Origin: an uncultured Odoribacter sp.
GTDB taxonomy: Bacteria > Bacteroidota > Bacteroidia > Bacteroidales > Marinifilaceae
Reading direction: 5' to 3'
Assembly: GCA_910578105.1 (NCBI GenBank)
Contig: CAJTPD010000008.1
Location: 62,001 to 126,000, forward strand
DNA: 64,000 bases
This document shows positions 34,067 through 42,776 of this stretch, in pieces. Below the pieces are notes generated by a model. The model saw only the letters and a list, made by a program, of their open reading frames with translations. It searched no databases and had not been told where the DNA came from. The position numbers and the translations under genes are program-made. Positions within the stretch are counted from its first letter, which is position 1. The number at the start of each line of letters is the position of its first letter.

Positions 34067-37000
34067 ATGAAAAAAGTTTTGTGGAAGTGTGTGGCTAAAT
34101 GGTTGTTGCGAAGTGTGTTCTTGTTGGTGGTGTTGGTATTGCTGGGGAGTAGTATAGCCATCTATTTTGTATTTTCTCCTGCCAGATTGACACCGATGGT
34201 GGAAAAAACTGCGGCAGAATATCTGAATGCTCAGATTCGTTTTGGAGGTATAGAGTTGACTTTTTTTTCAACTTTTCCCGATGTCGGAGTACGGATTACC
34301 AATGCCACAGTGGTTTCCGGAGTTTTTCAGGATACTGCTGTTGTTTCTGTTCCGGAAGCCAGGGATTCTTTAATGAATATCCGATCTTGTCTGCTTACCG
34401 TTAATCCGGTGGCTTATCTGACTAAAAACCGGATAGTCATCAAGGATTTCGTATTGGAGGAACCGGAAATCTATGCTTATGTGGATACCGCAGGCGTTGC
34501 CAACTGGAATATTGTGCGGCCGCTTTCTGATACTTTGCCGGCGGCCGCTTTATCTGCCGATACAGCGTCTGTAGATAGTATGTCTTTTGACACGGGTATT
34601 CGTTTGCGGAATGTACGAATCCGAAACGGACGTCTAGTGTTTGACGACCGGAATACCCGGTTGTATACCCGTCTGACCGGATTAAATCTTGGAGTCGATG
34701 GTTTTCTTGGTGCACGGCGTTCCCGGATGAAAGTGAAGTTTTCTACGGAGAATGTGCTGTTTTGGCAGGAAGGACAGCTTCTTGTAAATCATTTGAAGTT
34801 GGGTATTGAAACTGGAATGAAAATAAACAGAGACTCTTTGTTGTATACTTTGGATAAAGCTGTTTTTGATGTGAATGGAGTGCGTTTCGGGGCTGGCGGG
34901 ACTTTGCGGGGGGATTCTGTGCATCGAACGTTGCAGGTGAATCTGAAATATGGGGTTCATATTCCGACTCTGAAAACATTGTTGGATTTGGTTCCGGATA
35001 CAATCCTGAAGAAAACCGATGCAGTTGATGTTCGCGGGGAGGTTCTTTGTAAAGGAGAGATTTCCGGGTTATACGGGAGACAGAATATACCCTTGATTAC
35101 TTCCGAATTCAGTATTAAAAATGGTTATATTGCTTATGCCGGTATGCCGGCAAAAATTGATACTTTGGAGATGGATTTTCGTGCAATAGTTGATTTGCAG
35201 AAAGAACAGGAATCTTATATTAATCTCCGGCATTTTTGTATGAAAGGAGGTGGTACAGATGTCGATATTGAAGGGAATGTCGGGCAGTTATTGACGGCTC
35301 CCGTGGTGAAGGCAAAAGTGGATGCTTTGATTAATTTTGATGATTTGACACAGATTTTTCCTTTAGCGGATGGCATTACCTGTAAAGGAAAGTTGAAAAC
35401 ATCGCTTCGGGGGAAAGTATTGGTGAGTGATGTGATGGAGGGAAATTACGGGAAAATAAATGTCGGAGGGGGTTGTCAGATGAAAGACATTGAAATTTTT
35501 GTTCCGAAAGACAGTATTGTGATGAATGTAAAGTCGGCTGGTCTGGCTTTTACTTCTAATCGTCAAAATACGCAAACATTACAGGGGAAAGATTTACTGA
35601 ATGGGATTGTGGGATATTCGGGTCTGGATATACATGTACGAAATAAAGTCCGTTTATTGATGGATACTACTTATCTGACTTTGAGAACTTCTCCTTTAAG
35701 AGATACGAGTGCGATTGCTTCTGTGAGTTCATTCCTGCATTTGGGACGGATGGTTTTTATAGTCCGGGATACTTTGTTGGTTGGGTTGAAAAAGGCTGAT
35801 ATTAAAGCAGCTTTGAATCCTTGGAAAAAAGATAAGAAGGTACCTCAGGTCAATGCAGAAATACAGGTGGATAGTATGCGTTTGCGTATGCTGGGAAACC
35901 GGTTGAATCTGGCTAAAGCAGACATTGAGCTTGAAGCAGTGCGGAGCAAACGTAATGCAAAAATATGGCGTCCTTCGGGAACAGTCGATTTTTCCGGTCT
36001 CCGGGCTTTTACTCCTTATTTTCCGGTACGGCTCAGAATGCCGGGTACCCGTTTGCGGTTTAATATGAATGAGGTGCAGCTTGATTCGGCAATGGTGAGA
36101 TTGGGGCGTTCGGATATGAGGCTGACCGGTAGTGTAACGAACCTGGCCCGTTCTTTTTTCCGGAAAGATACGCTCCGGGGGGAATTGCTCGTTACTTCTG
36201 ACAGGATAGATTGTAATCAGTTAATGCGTGCAATGGAGGCAGGAACTGCTTATGCAGCAAAAATAGAGGCCGGTTACAAAGATACTATTGGCGGAAATGG
36301 CGAAACAGATGATATGGAAGAAATGCCGGTAGTCAGTGATACGATGAGTTTTACCGGTGGCAGTTCTCTGTTTGTCGTACCTGCTAACGTAGATTTTACT
36401 TTCCAGACGGATATCCGGAAAGTGTTGTTTGGAAAATTGGAGTTGGATAGTATTCACGGAGAGGTGGTGATGCGGAATCAGTGTATAGAGTTATCAGACC
36501 TGGAATTACGTTCGTCGGCTGCGGATATGAGTACTTCTGCCGTTTATAAGGCAACAGATACTTTGAAAGCCTATACCGGTTTTGCTTTACAGATGCATGA
36601 TATCCGTATAGATAGTCTGGTGCATTTGATTCCTTCCCTGGATACACTTTTTCCGATGTTGCGTTCTTTTGCCGGAACGGTTGATTTTCATATTGCAGCG
36701 GAAGCGTGGCTGGATTCCACGATGATGATAGATTTGCCGACGCTGAGAGCTGCAGCTTATTTAGATGGAAAGGACTTGGTGCTGATGGATGGAGAAACTT
36801 TTGCTGAGATTTCTAAAATGTTGATGTTTAAAAATAAAGAACGTAATCTTATAGATAGTATATCTGTGGAGTTGGCAGTTAAGGACGGGACAGTTGAGAT
36901 CTTTCCGTTTTTGGTGGAAATAGACCGGTACAAGGCTGCTGTCGGAGGAAAACACAATATTGATATGACATTTAAATATCATATTTCTGTACTGAAATCT

Positions 37001-37171
37001 CCTTTGCCATTCAAAGCAGGGGTTGATATTTCCGGCTCATTGGACAAAATGAAAATCCGTATATCTAAAGCGAAATATAAAAATATTTTTGAGCCTTCTA
37101 AGAAAGCCAAAATAGACAGTACTCAACTGAATCTGAAAAATCGAATCCGCGAAGTGTTGAAAGAAAAATAG
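34067..37171 (+). CDS. AsmA-like large envelope protein
   Basis: A 1034-residue protein with an N-terminal membrane anchor ('SVFLLVVLVLLGSSIAIYFV') followed by 'RLTPMVEKTAAEYLNAQIRFGGIELTFFSTFPDVGVRI', the start of the AsmA N-terminal domain, and a very long beta-rich body. 'LRMPGTRLRFNMNEVQLDSAM' and 'HNIDMTFKYHISVLKSPLPFKAGVDISG' belong to the C-terminal region. AsmA/TamB-like proteins span the periplasm and are linked to lipid transport. It closes the operon before a strong terminator. Confidence 0.9.
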   Translation: MKKVLWKCVAKWLLRSVFLLVVLVLLGSSIAIYFVFSPARLTPMVEKTAAEYLNAQIRFGGIELTFFSTFPDVGVRITNATVVSGVFQDTAVVSVPEARDSLMNIRSCLLTVNPVAYLTKNRIVIKDFVLEEPEIYAYVDTAGVANWNIVRPLSDTLPAAALSADTASVDSMSFDTGIRLRNVRIRNGRLVFDDRNTRLYTRLTGLNLGVDGFLGARRSRMKVKFSTENVLFWQEGQLLVNHLKLGIETGMKINRDSLLYTLDKAVFDVNGVRFGAGGTLRGDSVHRTLQVNLKYGVHIPTLKTLLDLVPDTILKKTDAVDVRGEVLCKGEISGLYGRQNIPLITSEFSIKNGYIAYAGMPAKIDTLEMDFRAIVDLQKEQESYINLRHFCMKGGGTDVDIEGNVGQLLTAPVVKAKVDALINFDDLTQIFPLADGITCKGKLKTSLRGKVLVSDVMEGNYGKINVGGGCQMKDIEIFVPKDSIVMNVKSAGLAFTSNRQNTQTLQGKDLLNGIVGYSGLDIHVRNKVRLLMDTTYLTLRTSPLRDTSAIASVSSFLHLGRMVFIVRDTLLVGLKKADIKAALNPWKKDKKVPQVNAEIQVDSMRLRMLGNRLNLAKADIELEAVRSKRNAKIWRPSGTVDFSGLRAFTPYFPVRLRMPGTRLRFNMNEVQLDSAMVRLGRSDMRLTGSVTNLARSFFRKDTLRGELLVTSDRIDCNQLMRAMEAGTAYAAKIEAGYKDTIGGNGETDDMEEMPVVSDTMSFTGGSSLFVVPANVDFTFQTDIRKVLFGKLELDSIHGEVVMRNQCIELSDLELRSSAADMSTSAVYKATDTLKAYTGFALQMHDIRIDSLVHLIPSLDTLFPMLRSFAGTVDFHIAAEAWLDSTMMIDLPTLRAAAYLDGKDLVLMDGETFAEISKMLMFKNKERNLIDSISVELAVKDGTVEIFPFLVEIDRYKAAVGGKHNIDMTFKYHISVLKSPLPFKAGVDISGSLDKMKIRISKAKYKNIFEPSKKAKIDSTQLNLKNRIREVLKEK

Positions 37172-37208
37172 GGATGGAAATTAAAGCGGATTTACAGAAT
37201 CTGTAAGT

Positions 37209-37249
37209 AAACCCGGGAGAGTGTATATTGTGGAACTCTCCCGGGTTTT
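37209..37249. terminator. Bidirectional terminator between AsmA-like gene and 37273 gene
   Basis: AAACCCGGGAGAGT and ACTCTCCCGGGTTT form a perfect 14-bp stem with a 12-nt loop. A and T runs on both sides let it end transcription from both strands. Confidence 0.9.
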
Positions 37250-37272
37250 ACTTCATTCGGTTGTTTCCGGAA

Positions 37273-37647
37273 TCATTGTTGTTTTTCGGGGTTTTGAGGC
37301 GATTTAGTTGCCCGGAACTCCTGAGGTTTTTCGGAAACAGCATTTTTCTTTGCCGCAGATTTAGAAGATTTTATTCTTTTCCTGCTTTGATTTTTCAGAA
37401 GAGCGAAATATTGTTCTTTTGCTCGTTTCTGGTATGTTTCTGCAATTTGTGGATAATCAGAAACATCTTCTTTCATCATTTTTCTGAAAGTGTTAATGCA
37501 TACAGGAATTTCTCTTACGACAAAGTTAAGATAAATTTCAATTAACGAATGATGACCTTGTTTCAAATAAGGCCTGGCGATTTGTTGTGCTTCATAGGCT
37601 AATTTTAGGTGACCACGCTGTTTTTCTGTTAACTTCTTTTCTTTCAT
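37273..37647 (-). CDS. Hypothetical protein with HTH-like core and basic tail
   Basis: A 124-residue protein, not recognised. Residues 1-65 look helical ('HLKLAYEAQQIARPYLKQG', 'EIYLNFVVREIPVCINTFRKMM') and might form a helix-turn-helix. The tail is rich in Lys, Ser and Pro and probably disordered. It ends just past the bidirectional terminator and shares its strand with the STAS gene 98 nt upstream. Real coding is likely from the clean protein composition. Confidence 0.6.
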   Translation of the reverse strand: MKEKKLTEKQRGHLKLAYEAQQIARPYLKQGHHSLIEIYLNFVVREIPVCINTFRKMMKEDVSDYPQIAETYQKRAKEQYFALLKNQSRKRIKSSKSAAKKNAVSEKPQEFRATKSPQNPEKQQ

Positions 37648-37745
37648 AATTTAAATTGTTAAAAGTTGATTTCTCAAAAGTCATAGAATGAAATCAGTAA
37701 ATAAAATAAATTGACAGAGTGTGGTATATTATTTTTATAAATGTA

Positions 37746-38120
37746 TTAAAATAAGTGAGTACACTTAACAATTTGAGTATCATTTGAAATGATATTTTGT
37801 ATATTGTTATTTCTTTTTCTTGGAATGTTTATGATTTTTGATAGTTTCAATGTGTCCGTCAATAATTGTACGTTTGGGGTCAGATTGATTAAAGTGAGAC
37901 GTGTATGATTTGACCGGGCTATCCTGCTCATAGAGATGAGGTATCCGGCGGCACAGCAATCCATAAAAAGTACATTACGGAGGTCCAGTATAATTTCTTT
38001 GCCGGATTGAGTAATCAGAGGGTAAAGCCGGGCCTGCATGTTTGTAATCTGAGCAATGTTCATACGGTTGGCTGGGTATCGTAAGGTAATTGTTTGTTTG
38101 AGTTGAATTTTTGTTTTCAT
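37746..38120 (-). CDS. STAS domain protein without the usual phosphorylation Ser
   Basis: A 124-residue protein. 'GKEIILDLRNVLFMDCCAAGYLISM' (about residues 39-63) aligns with the SpoIIAA/STAS signature DLxxVxFIDSSGLGxL, but the phosphorylated Ser is replaced by Cys. 'RLTLINLTPNVQLLTDTLKLSKII' matches the rest of the fold. STAS proteins bind anti-sigma factors or kinases; here control by a kinase at that site would be impossible. No partner gene is adjacent. The C-terminal 25 residues look disordered. Confidence 0.72.
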   Translation of the reverse strand: MKTKIQLKQTITLRYPANRMNIAQITNMQARLYPLITQSGKEIILDLRNVLFMDCCAAGYLISMSRIARSNHTRLTLINLTPNVQLLTDTLKLSKIINIPRKRNNNIQNIISNDTQIVKCTHLF

Positions 38121-38303
38121 TATCCTTTCTTTTCAAATTTTTTTGTAAAATTTGTGAATAGTTTTCTGCTATTCAACTAGTTTACCAAGAGTTGCTATAT
38201 GAAAGAATTTAGGATACTATAATGAACTATTTTTGAGTTTTATGACTATTCTGGTTTATTTATCTGATATTTTGAATGTATTTTTATAAATGTTATATTT
38301 GAA

Positions 38304-38432
38304 TTATGTGGTTTGTTCAGGGAGTCCGTTACTGATAATCCATATTTCAATTCCTCCTTCAGGGATAAAGTTGAATTTAAAGGCAGTGATTTCGTTGCGA
38401 TGAATAATTAATGGAATTCCGGATATTTGTTC
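38304..38432 (-). other. Possible remnant of a coding sequence
   Basis: In the 600 nt between the STAS gene and purM, the minus strand reads 'KEQISGIPLIIHRNE' and on to 'PEGGIEIWIISNGLPEQTT' then a stop, with protein-like composition. Two stop codons directly precede it and no start codon is present. It may be the end of a decayed gene or chance. The rest of 38121-38628 is AT-rich and shows nothing else. Confidence 0.25.
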
Positions 38433-38628
38433 TTTTTATTAGAAACGGAATAGTTTTTTTCTGTTATATTTAGATGTATATATTTTCCAGGGTACTGCAA
38501 TTCATAGAACAGGTAGTATTGAATTTTGATTGTTTTCTTCAGACAGACGGTGAGGGTAGCAGCGAAAGATGACCTTTCTGTGAAGGGATATTTACTATTT
38601 TTATGCGTGAAATTGGTTTTGAAGTAAA

Positions 38629-38659
38629 TTGGTACATTAAATCATTTTGTGTAAGTTTG
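38629..38659 (+). promoter_or_regulatory. Promoter of purM
   Basis: TTG at 38629-38631, a 20-nt spacer and TAAGTTTG at 38652-38659 match the Bacteroides consensus exactly. The ATG is 62 nt downstream. Confidence 0.72.
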
Positions 38660-38721
38660 TCCTTTCTAAAATTTCCCATGACTTGGTCATTTTTTAGTAA
38701 GTAATTTAGTAACTCATTATT

Positions 38722-39900
38722 ATGAGAAAAGACGAAAGATATAATAAACGGGGTGTGTCGGCTTCTAAGGAAGATGTGCATAATGCCATAAAAAACATTG
38801 ATAAGGGAATTTTTCCCCGGGCTTTTTGTAAAATCGTTCCGGATTATTTGGGGGGCGATGAAGCTTATTGTAATATCATGCATGCAGACGGTGCGGGTAC
38901 GAAATCTTCGTTGGCTTATATGTATTGGAAAGAAACGGGAGATTTGTCGGTGTGGAAAGGTATTGCCCAGGATGCTTTGATTATGAATATTGACGATTTG
39001 CTTTGTGTGGGGGCTGTGGATAATATATTGCTATCGTCTACCATTGGCCGGAATAAAAACCGGATTCCGGGAGAAGTAATTGCTGCCATTATTAATGGAA
39101 CGGAAGAATTACTGGAAGAATACCGGAAACTGGGAGTTTCCATTTATTCCACCGGTGGTGAAACAGCTGATGTGGGCGACTTAGTGCGGACTATCATTGT
39201 GGATTCTACTGTCACTTGCCGGATGAGAAGAGAAGATGTGATTGATAATGCCCGTATCCGGCCCGGAGATGTGATTATCGGTCTGGCATCCTATGGTCAG
39301 GCTGTTTATGAGACAGAATATAATGGTGGTATGGGGTCTAACGGTTTGACTTCTGCCCGTCATGATGTGTTTGCCAAACTTTTAGCAGAAAAATATCCGG
39401 AAAGCTATGATAACAGTGTTCCGGAAGAGTTGGTATATGCAGGGACATGTAAATTGACAGATGCGGTAGAAGGAGTAGGGGTGAATGCCGGAAAGTTAGT
39501 GCTTTCTCCTACCCGCACTTATGCTCCTGTTATTAAAAAGGTGTTGGATAAATACCGTCATGAGATTCATGGTATGATTCACTGTTCGGGAGGTGCCCAG
39601 ACCAAGGTGATGAATTTTGTGGAAAACATGCACATAGTAAAAGACAATCTTTTTCCGGTACCTCCGTTATTCCGTTTAATACAGGAACAATCCGGTACGC
39701 CTTGGGAAGAAATGTACAAAGTATTCAATATGGGACACCGGATGGAAATATACGTGAACGAGGAATTGGCTGATGAAATTATTGCCATTTCCAAAAGTTT
39801 CAATATTGATGCTCAGATTGTGGGTCGTTGTTATGACAACGACGAAAGCGAAGGAAATAAGCTTACCATACTCAGTGAATTCGGGAAATTCATATACTGA
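38722..39900 (+). CDS. purM: Phosphoribosylformylglycinamidine cyclo-ligase (AIR synthase)
   Basis: A 392-residue AIR synthase, the Bacteroidota form (longer than the E. coli protein). 'NIMHADGAGTKSSLAYMYWK' holds the ATP/substrate loop, 'GGETADVGDLVRTIIVDST' and 'GLASYGQAVYETEYNGGMGSNGLTSARH' are conserved, and the C-terminal domain has 'GMIHCSGGAQTKVMNF' and 'VFNMGHRMEIYV'. It forms the imidazole ring of purines from FGAM and ATP. It has its own promoter and terminator, so it is a single-gene unit. Confidence 0.95.
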   Translation: MRKDERYNKRGVSASKEDVHNAIKNIDKGIFPRAFCKIVPDYLGGDEAYCNIMHADGAGTKSSLAYMYWKETGDLSVWKGIAQDALIMNIDDLLCVGAVDNILLSSTIGRNKNRIPGEVIAAIINGTEELLEEYRKLGVSIYSTGGETADVGDLVRTIIVDSTVTCRMRREDVIDNARIRPGDVIIGLASYGQAVYETEYNGGMGSNGLTSARHDVFAKLLAEKYPESYDNSVPEELVYAGTCKLTDAVEGVGVNAGKLVLSPTRTYAPVIKKVLDKYRHEIHGMIHCSGGAQTKVMNFVENMHIVKDNLFPVPPLFRLIQEQSGTPWEEMYKVFNMGHRMEIYVNEELADEIIAISKSFNIDAQIVGRCYDNDESEGNKLTILSEFGKFIY

Positions 39901-39937
39901 ACGGTAGGTTTGATTCGTAAACTTTATATATAAAACG

Positions 39938-39968
39938 AAAGGATGCTCATCGCGGGCATCCTTTTTTA
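39938..39968. terminator. Terminator after purM (shared with the HEPN gene)
   Basis: AAAGGATGC and GCATCCTTT form a 9-bp stem with a 9-nt loop and a T-run. The stop of the leftward HEPN gene at 39966 lies in the T-run, so the hairpin faces both directions. Confidence 0.85.
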
Positions 39969-40303
39969 TTGTTCCAATAATTTTTCAACTTCAAGTTTCA
40001 ATCTTGGAAGATGATTCACAACAATACTCCAAAGGATATCCGCAGACAGACTATCATAACCATGAATAATATAATTTCTGGCATCTACTATCTTTCTGGA
40101 ATTTGTAATCTGAATCGTTGATTTTATTTTCAAAATCTGATTCATAGCTTCTCCAATAATCTCAATATTCCGTTCAATAGCACGTCTAAGACATAAATTA
40201 CTAAAAAAATCATCAAACAGTTTAGGGCCATCTCCCAGAAAATTTTCAATTTCTTCAATAGCAATCAATATATCACTTAAATGTTTCTGATAGCATCATC
40301 CAT
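39966..40303 (-). pseudogene. HepT-like HEPN-domain toxin (DUF86) with frameshift near its start
   Basis: The downstream 100 codons carry the HEPN signature RX4HXY as 'RNYIIHGY' and the DUF86 helices. The proper start, ATG at 40303, overlaps the MNT gene stop codon (ATGGATGA), the usual arrangement, and reads 'MDDAIR' before running to TAA; the correct frame continues with 'KHLSDILIAIEEIENF' one base off. One A appears to be missing in the AGAAACA run (about 40284-40286). With the base restored the protein is 112 residues. Either a genuine inactivation of the RNase toxin or a homopolymer sequencing error. Confidence 0.78.
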
Positions 40304-40595
40304 AAATCAGAATTTTAGTTTCATTCACACTTTTCTTCAAATATGGATTCCGGATTGTTTGTTCTTCCAACAAATCAACTTTTCGTTTAAATAAATCCTC
40401 TAAGGCATACTTTAAATTAAAATAGTTATCAAAATAATCAGTAACTTTTTCCTTATCAAAATTTACAACGAAGTCAATATCGCTTTCTTCACTAAAACGG
40501 TCTGTCAATACGGAGCCAAATACAAAAAGCTTACTCACTTTATGCTTTTTACATAAAGCCTTCAGTTTTCTTATATTATTTTCTATCAATTTCAT
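40296..40595 (-). CDS. MntA-like minimal nucleotidyltransferase antitoxin
   Basis: A 99-residue nucleotidyltransferase. The motif GSxxxxxxxxxSDIDF reads 'FGSVLTDRFSEESDIDFVV' with the metal-binding Asp pair. It forms a toxin-antitoxin pair with the downstream HEPN protein; in studied systems the MNT enzyme adenylylates a HEPN tyrosine to silence it. The stop codon overlaps the toxin's start. The antitoxin is intact while the toxin is frameshifted, the direction expected when a cell escapes toxicity. Confidence 0.88.
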   Translation of the reverse strand: MKLIENNIRKLKALCKKHKVSKLFVFGSVLTDRFSEESDIDFVVNFDKEKVTDYFDNYFNLKYALEDLFKRKVDLLEEQTIRNPYLKKSVNETKILIYG

Positions 40596-40717
40596 AGCAA
40601 CATTGACCTTTCACAAATATAATGATTATCCGTTATTTCTCAAAGAGTAAGTTACAATTATTTATTATCCTCTTCTACAATAAAACTACAAAATCGCCTG
40701 TTCAGTCAATTCGGGAA

Positions 40718-40984
40718 TTAATGAGTGAAAGTCCGTTTAAGCAGAGCATAAAGCCGCCACCACATGATGAGAAGCAGACCGAGACTTAACAGCAGGCTTA
40801 CCGTTTTGCCGGTATGCAGAAAATAGCCGATGGTAAAGGCAATGCCTTCTACGCCGTTCCAGGGATTCATGGCTATCCAGGTGTATCGGTAATTGCTGGC
40901 GACAGCACTCATGGAAAGTGCGGAACAGGCAATAACCAGAATGATGAACGAGATGATAAGAAACAGAATATTGATTTTTTTCAT
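40718..40984 (-). CDS. Small membrane protein, hypothetical
   Basis: An 88-residue protein with two membrane helices ('ILFLIISFIILVIACSALSM' and 'VSLLLSLGLLLIMWWRLY'), a Lys-rich start and a basic tail. No family recognised. It lies between the MNT gene and the ferritin gene, on the same strand as both, 112 nt after the ferritin stop and behind the ferritin terminator. Confidence 0.6.
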   Translation of the reverse strand: MKKINILFLIISFIILVIACSALSMSAVASNYRYTWIAMNPWNGVEGIAFTIGYFLHTGKTVSLLLSLGLLLIMWWRLYALLKRTFTH

Positions 40985-41028
40985 ACGTATGAAATTCGGT
41001 TTGTGAGTGTGAAGTTTGTCTTTAATAT

Positions 41029-41077
41029 AAAACAGGAGAGATATGTCAAAGTGAATTTTGGCATATTCTCCTGTTTT
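41029..41077 (-). terminator. Ferritin gene terminator
   Basis: ACAGGAGA / TCTCCTGT with further inner pairing (ATATG / CATAT) forms a long interrupted stem, flanked by T-rich sequence on the minus strand, 20 nt after the ferritin stop. Confidence 0.75.
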
Positions 41078-41096
41078 ATTGTAATAGTGCGGATGT

Positions 41097-41579
41097 TTAC
41101 TTTCTGCTGCCCAATTGGGAGTCTAAGAAAAACAGACCGGTTTCGCCTGCTTTTTTCACTTTGTCAACGATGCCTTGTGCGGTGGCTTCTTCTTCAACTT
41201 GTTCCCGTACGAAGCCCCACAGGAAATCCTGGGTAGCATTGTCTTTTTCTTCGTGTGCTATTGTTACCAGTTTATCAATTAATGCAGATACGTGGCATTC
41301 GTGCTGATAAACATGTTCGAATACTTCCAGTGCACTGTTCCAATTTTGGGGTACCACATCGATTTTATTCACTTTTGCTGTACCTCCGCGTTTTAAGATA
41401 TAGTCTGCCATGGCATAGGCATGCTCCATTTCTTCCTGAGACTGTTTTTTCATCCAGTGGGCAAAACCGCTGAAACCTTCTTTCTCAAAATAGAAAGACA
41501 TAGAGAGATAAAGGTTTGATGACCACATTTCTGCAGTGATTTGTTCATTAATGGCGTTTTGTAGTTTTTCTGAAATCAT
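41097..41579 (-). CDS. ftnA: Ferritin (non-heme iron storage)
   Basis: A 160-residue bacterial ferritin. Ferroxidase-site residues are visible: Glu in 'INEQITAEMWSSNLYLSM', Glu-x-x-His in 'QEEMEHAYAMADYI', and the later 'EEKDNATQDFLWGFVREQVEEE'. It stores iron as ferric mineral in a 24-mer cage and detoxifies peroxide. Single gene with its own terminator. Confidence 0.95.
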   Translation of the reverse strand: MISEKLQNAINEQITAEMWSSNLYLSMSFYFEKEGFSGFAHWMKKQSQEEMEHAYAMADYILKRGGTAKVNKIDVVPQNWNSALEVFEHVYQHECHVSALIDKLVTIAHEEKDNATQDFLWGFVREQVEEEATAQGIVDKVKKAGETGLFFLDSQLGSRK

Positions 41580-41699
41580 GATTTTGTGTATTTAATATTG
41601 GTATTTTTTATATTTAAATACAATATTTATGCCAGATATAAAAAGAGGACATTTTGTCAGAAAGGCATTTATATACATCTTTACATTAATTTAAAATGG

Positions 41700-41725
41700 C
41701 TCCCCGTCCTTCTCCGGACGGGGAG
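41700..41725. repeat. GC-rich intergenic hairpin
   Basis: CTCCCCGTCC and GGACGGGGAG form a perfect 10-bp stem with a 6-nt loop in otherwise AT-rich sequence, followed by a small GCAC/GTGC stem at 41729. No T-run follows on the plus strand. It could be a dispersed repeat or regulatory hairpin. Confidence 0.5.
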
Positions 41726-41890
41726 GAGGCACAACGAAGTGCTATGGTTCGGGTTAGTATGTTCGGGATGTTATGAGATGTATTGGTATGAACGGGTATT
41801 TGGCAGCAAAAGTTACAAAAAGTCAGATTTGTTGTTTTTGGTAGTAAAACTCTCTTGGAAATTGTACGTATAAATGAAAAACATTTTGCT

Positions 41891-42448
41891 ATGAGAAGAG
41901 AATTTAGAGTACCTAAAATGGAAGAAATACAGGAACGTGACCGTAAATTGTTATATGCTCTGGAAAAGTCATTGGGATTTGTACCGAATGTATATGCTTT
42001 TATGACCCGGTCCGAGACTGCATTGAATCGTTTTTTGCAATTCACGGATGTTCCGACAGTATTCAATCGTATACAGGCTGAGGCTATTCATTTGGTTACC
42101 AGTCAAGTAAATCAAAATCCGTATTGTTTGGCAGTTCACACTGCTTTGGCAAAGGATGCCGGGTTGACTGATGAACAGATTATTGCTATCCGCAAAGGGA
42201 ATGTAACCTGGGATAAGAAACTGGACACTCTGGTGGATTTTACCTGTGAGTTGGTCACCAACCGTGGTAAAATCCCTGAAATGACAGCGCGGTTTTATGG
42301 AGACGGGTATACAGATACCTGTCTTGTGGATTTGATTATGTTGGTGGGAATGACTACAGTTGCTAATTACATAACAAATACTACCAGAATACCTGTGGAT
42401 TTTCCTGAAGTTCCTGTGATTGTTTGTAATTGTGATTGTAAGAGATGA
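41891..42448 (+). CDS. Carboxymuconolactone decarboxylase (AhpD-like) family protein
   Basis: A 185-residue protein starting 'MRREFRVPKMEEIQERDRK'. The CMD core is 'QAEAIHLVTSQVNQNPYCLAVHTALA' (about residues 60-85): the AhpD pattern ExxxxxxSxxNxxxYCxxxH, but with a single Cys rather than the CxxC pair, so disulfide peroxidase chemistry is unlikely. The tail is Cys-rich ('VIVCNCDCKR'). The TTG at 41855 is not used because the family start fits ATG 41891. Function not known. Ends 40 nt before the shared terminator. Confidence 0.8.
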   Translation: MRREFRVPKMEEIQERDRKLLYALEKSLGFVPNVYAFMTRSETALNRFLQFTDVPTVFNRIQAEAIHLVTSQVNQNPYCLAVHTALAKDAGLTDEQIIAIRKGNVTWDKKLDTLVDFTCELVTNRGKIPEMTARFYGDGYTDTCLVDLIMLVGMTTVANYITNTTRIPVDFPEVPVIVCNCDCKR

Positions 42449-42488
42449 TAGCGTATAAAAAGTGTATAAATAGAAATTGGTTTAATGT

Positions 42489-42525
42489 AAAAAAAGAAGT
42501 TGGATAATATCCAACTTCTTTTTTT
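42489..42525. terminator. Bidirectional terminator between CMD gene and tRNA pair
   Basis: AAAAAAAGAAGTTGGAT / ATCCAACTTCTTTTTTT, a 17-bp perfect stem with a 3-nt loop and long A and T runs. It ends the plus-strand CMD gene and the minus-strand tRNA transcript. Confidence 0.92.
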
Positions 42526-42526
42526 A

Positions 42527-42614
42527 TGGTACTCGAGGCGGGAATTGAACCCGCACGGCCGCAATGGCCACAGGATTTTAAGTCCTGCGTGTCTACCGAT
42601 TCCACCACTCGAGC
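42527..42614 (-). tRNA. tRNA-Leu(UAA)
   Basis: 88 nt with encoded CCA. The acceptor arms GCTCGAG / CTCGAGT pair, the anticodon loop is ACTTAAAAT with anticodon TAA, the T arm has GGTTCAATTCC, and the long variable arm typical of class II tRNAs is present. Co-transcribed with tRNA-Gly upstream. Confidence 0.95.
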
Positions 42615-42629
42615 ATCCTCCGTAGAGAG

Positions 42630-42702
<73 letters not shown>

Positions 42703-42745
42703 GTAAAAAGTATGTCCGGAAGAACTCTTTTGCATTTTGCGTGTG

Positions 42746-42776
42746 CAAATATAAGGCGTTTTTTATTTTGTACAAA
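42746..42776 (-). promoter_or_regulatory. Promoter of the tRNA-Gly-tRNA-Leu transcript
   Basis: On the minus strand TTTG (42776-42773), a 19-nt spacer and TATATTTG (42753-42746), an exact consensus match, lie 44 nt upstream of tRNA-Gly. Confidence 0.75.

Noticed and set aside
38539..38883. 114-codon minus-strand frame over the purM promoter
   Set aside because: It is antisense to the purM start and covers the purM promoter; the composition is not protein-like.
41686..42066. Minus-strand frame over the GC-rich hairpin
   Set aside because: It is antisense to the CMD-family gene and includes hairpin sequence.
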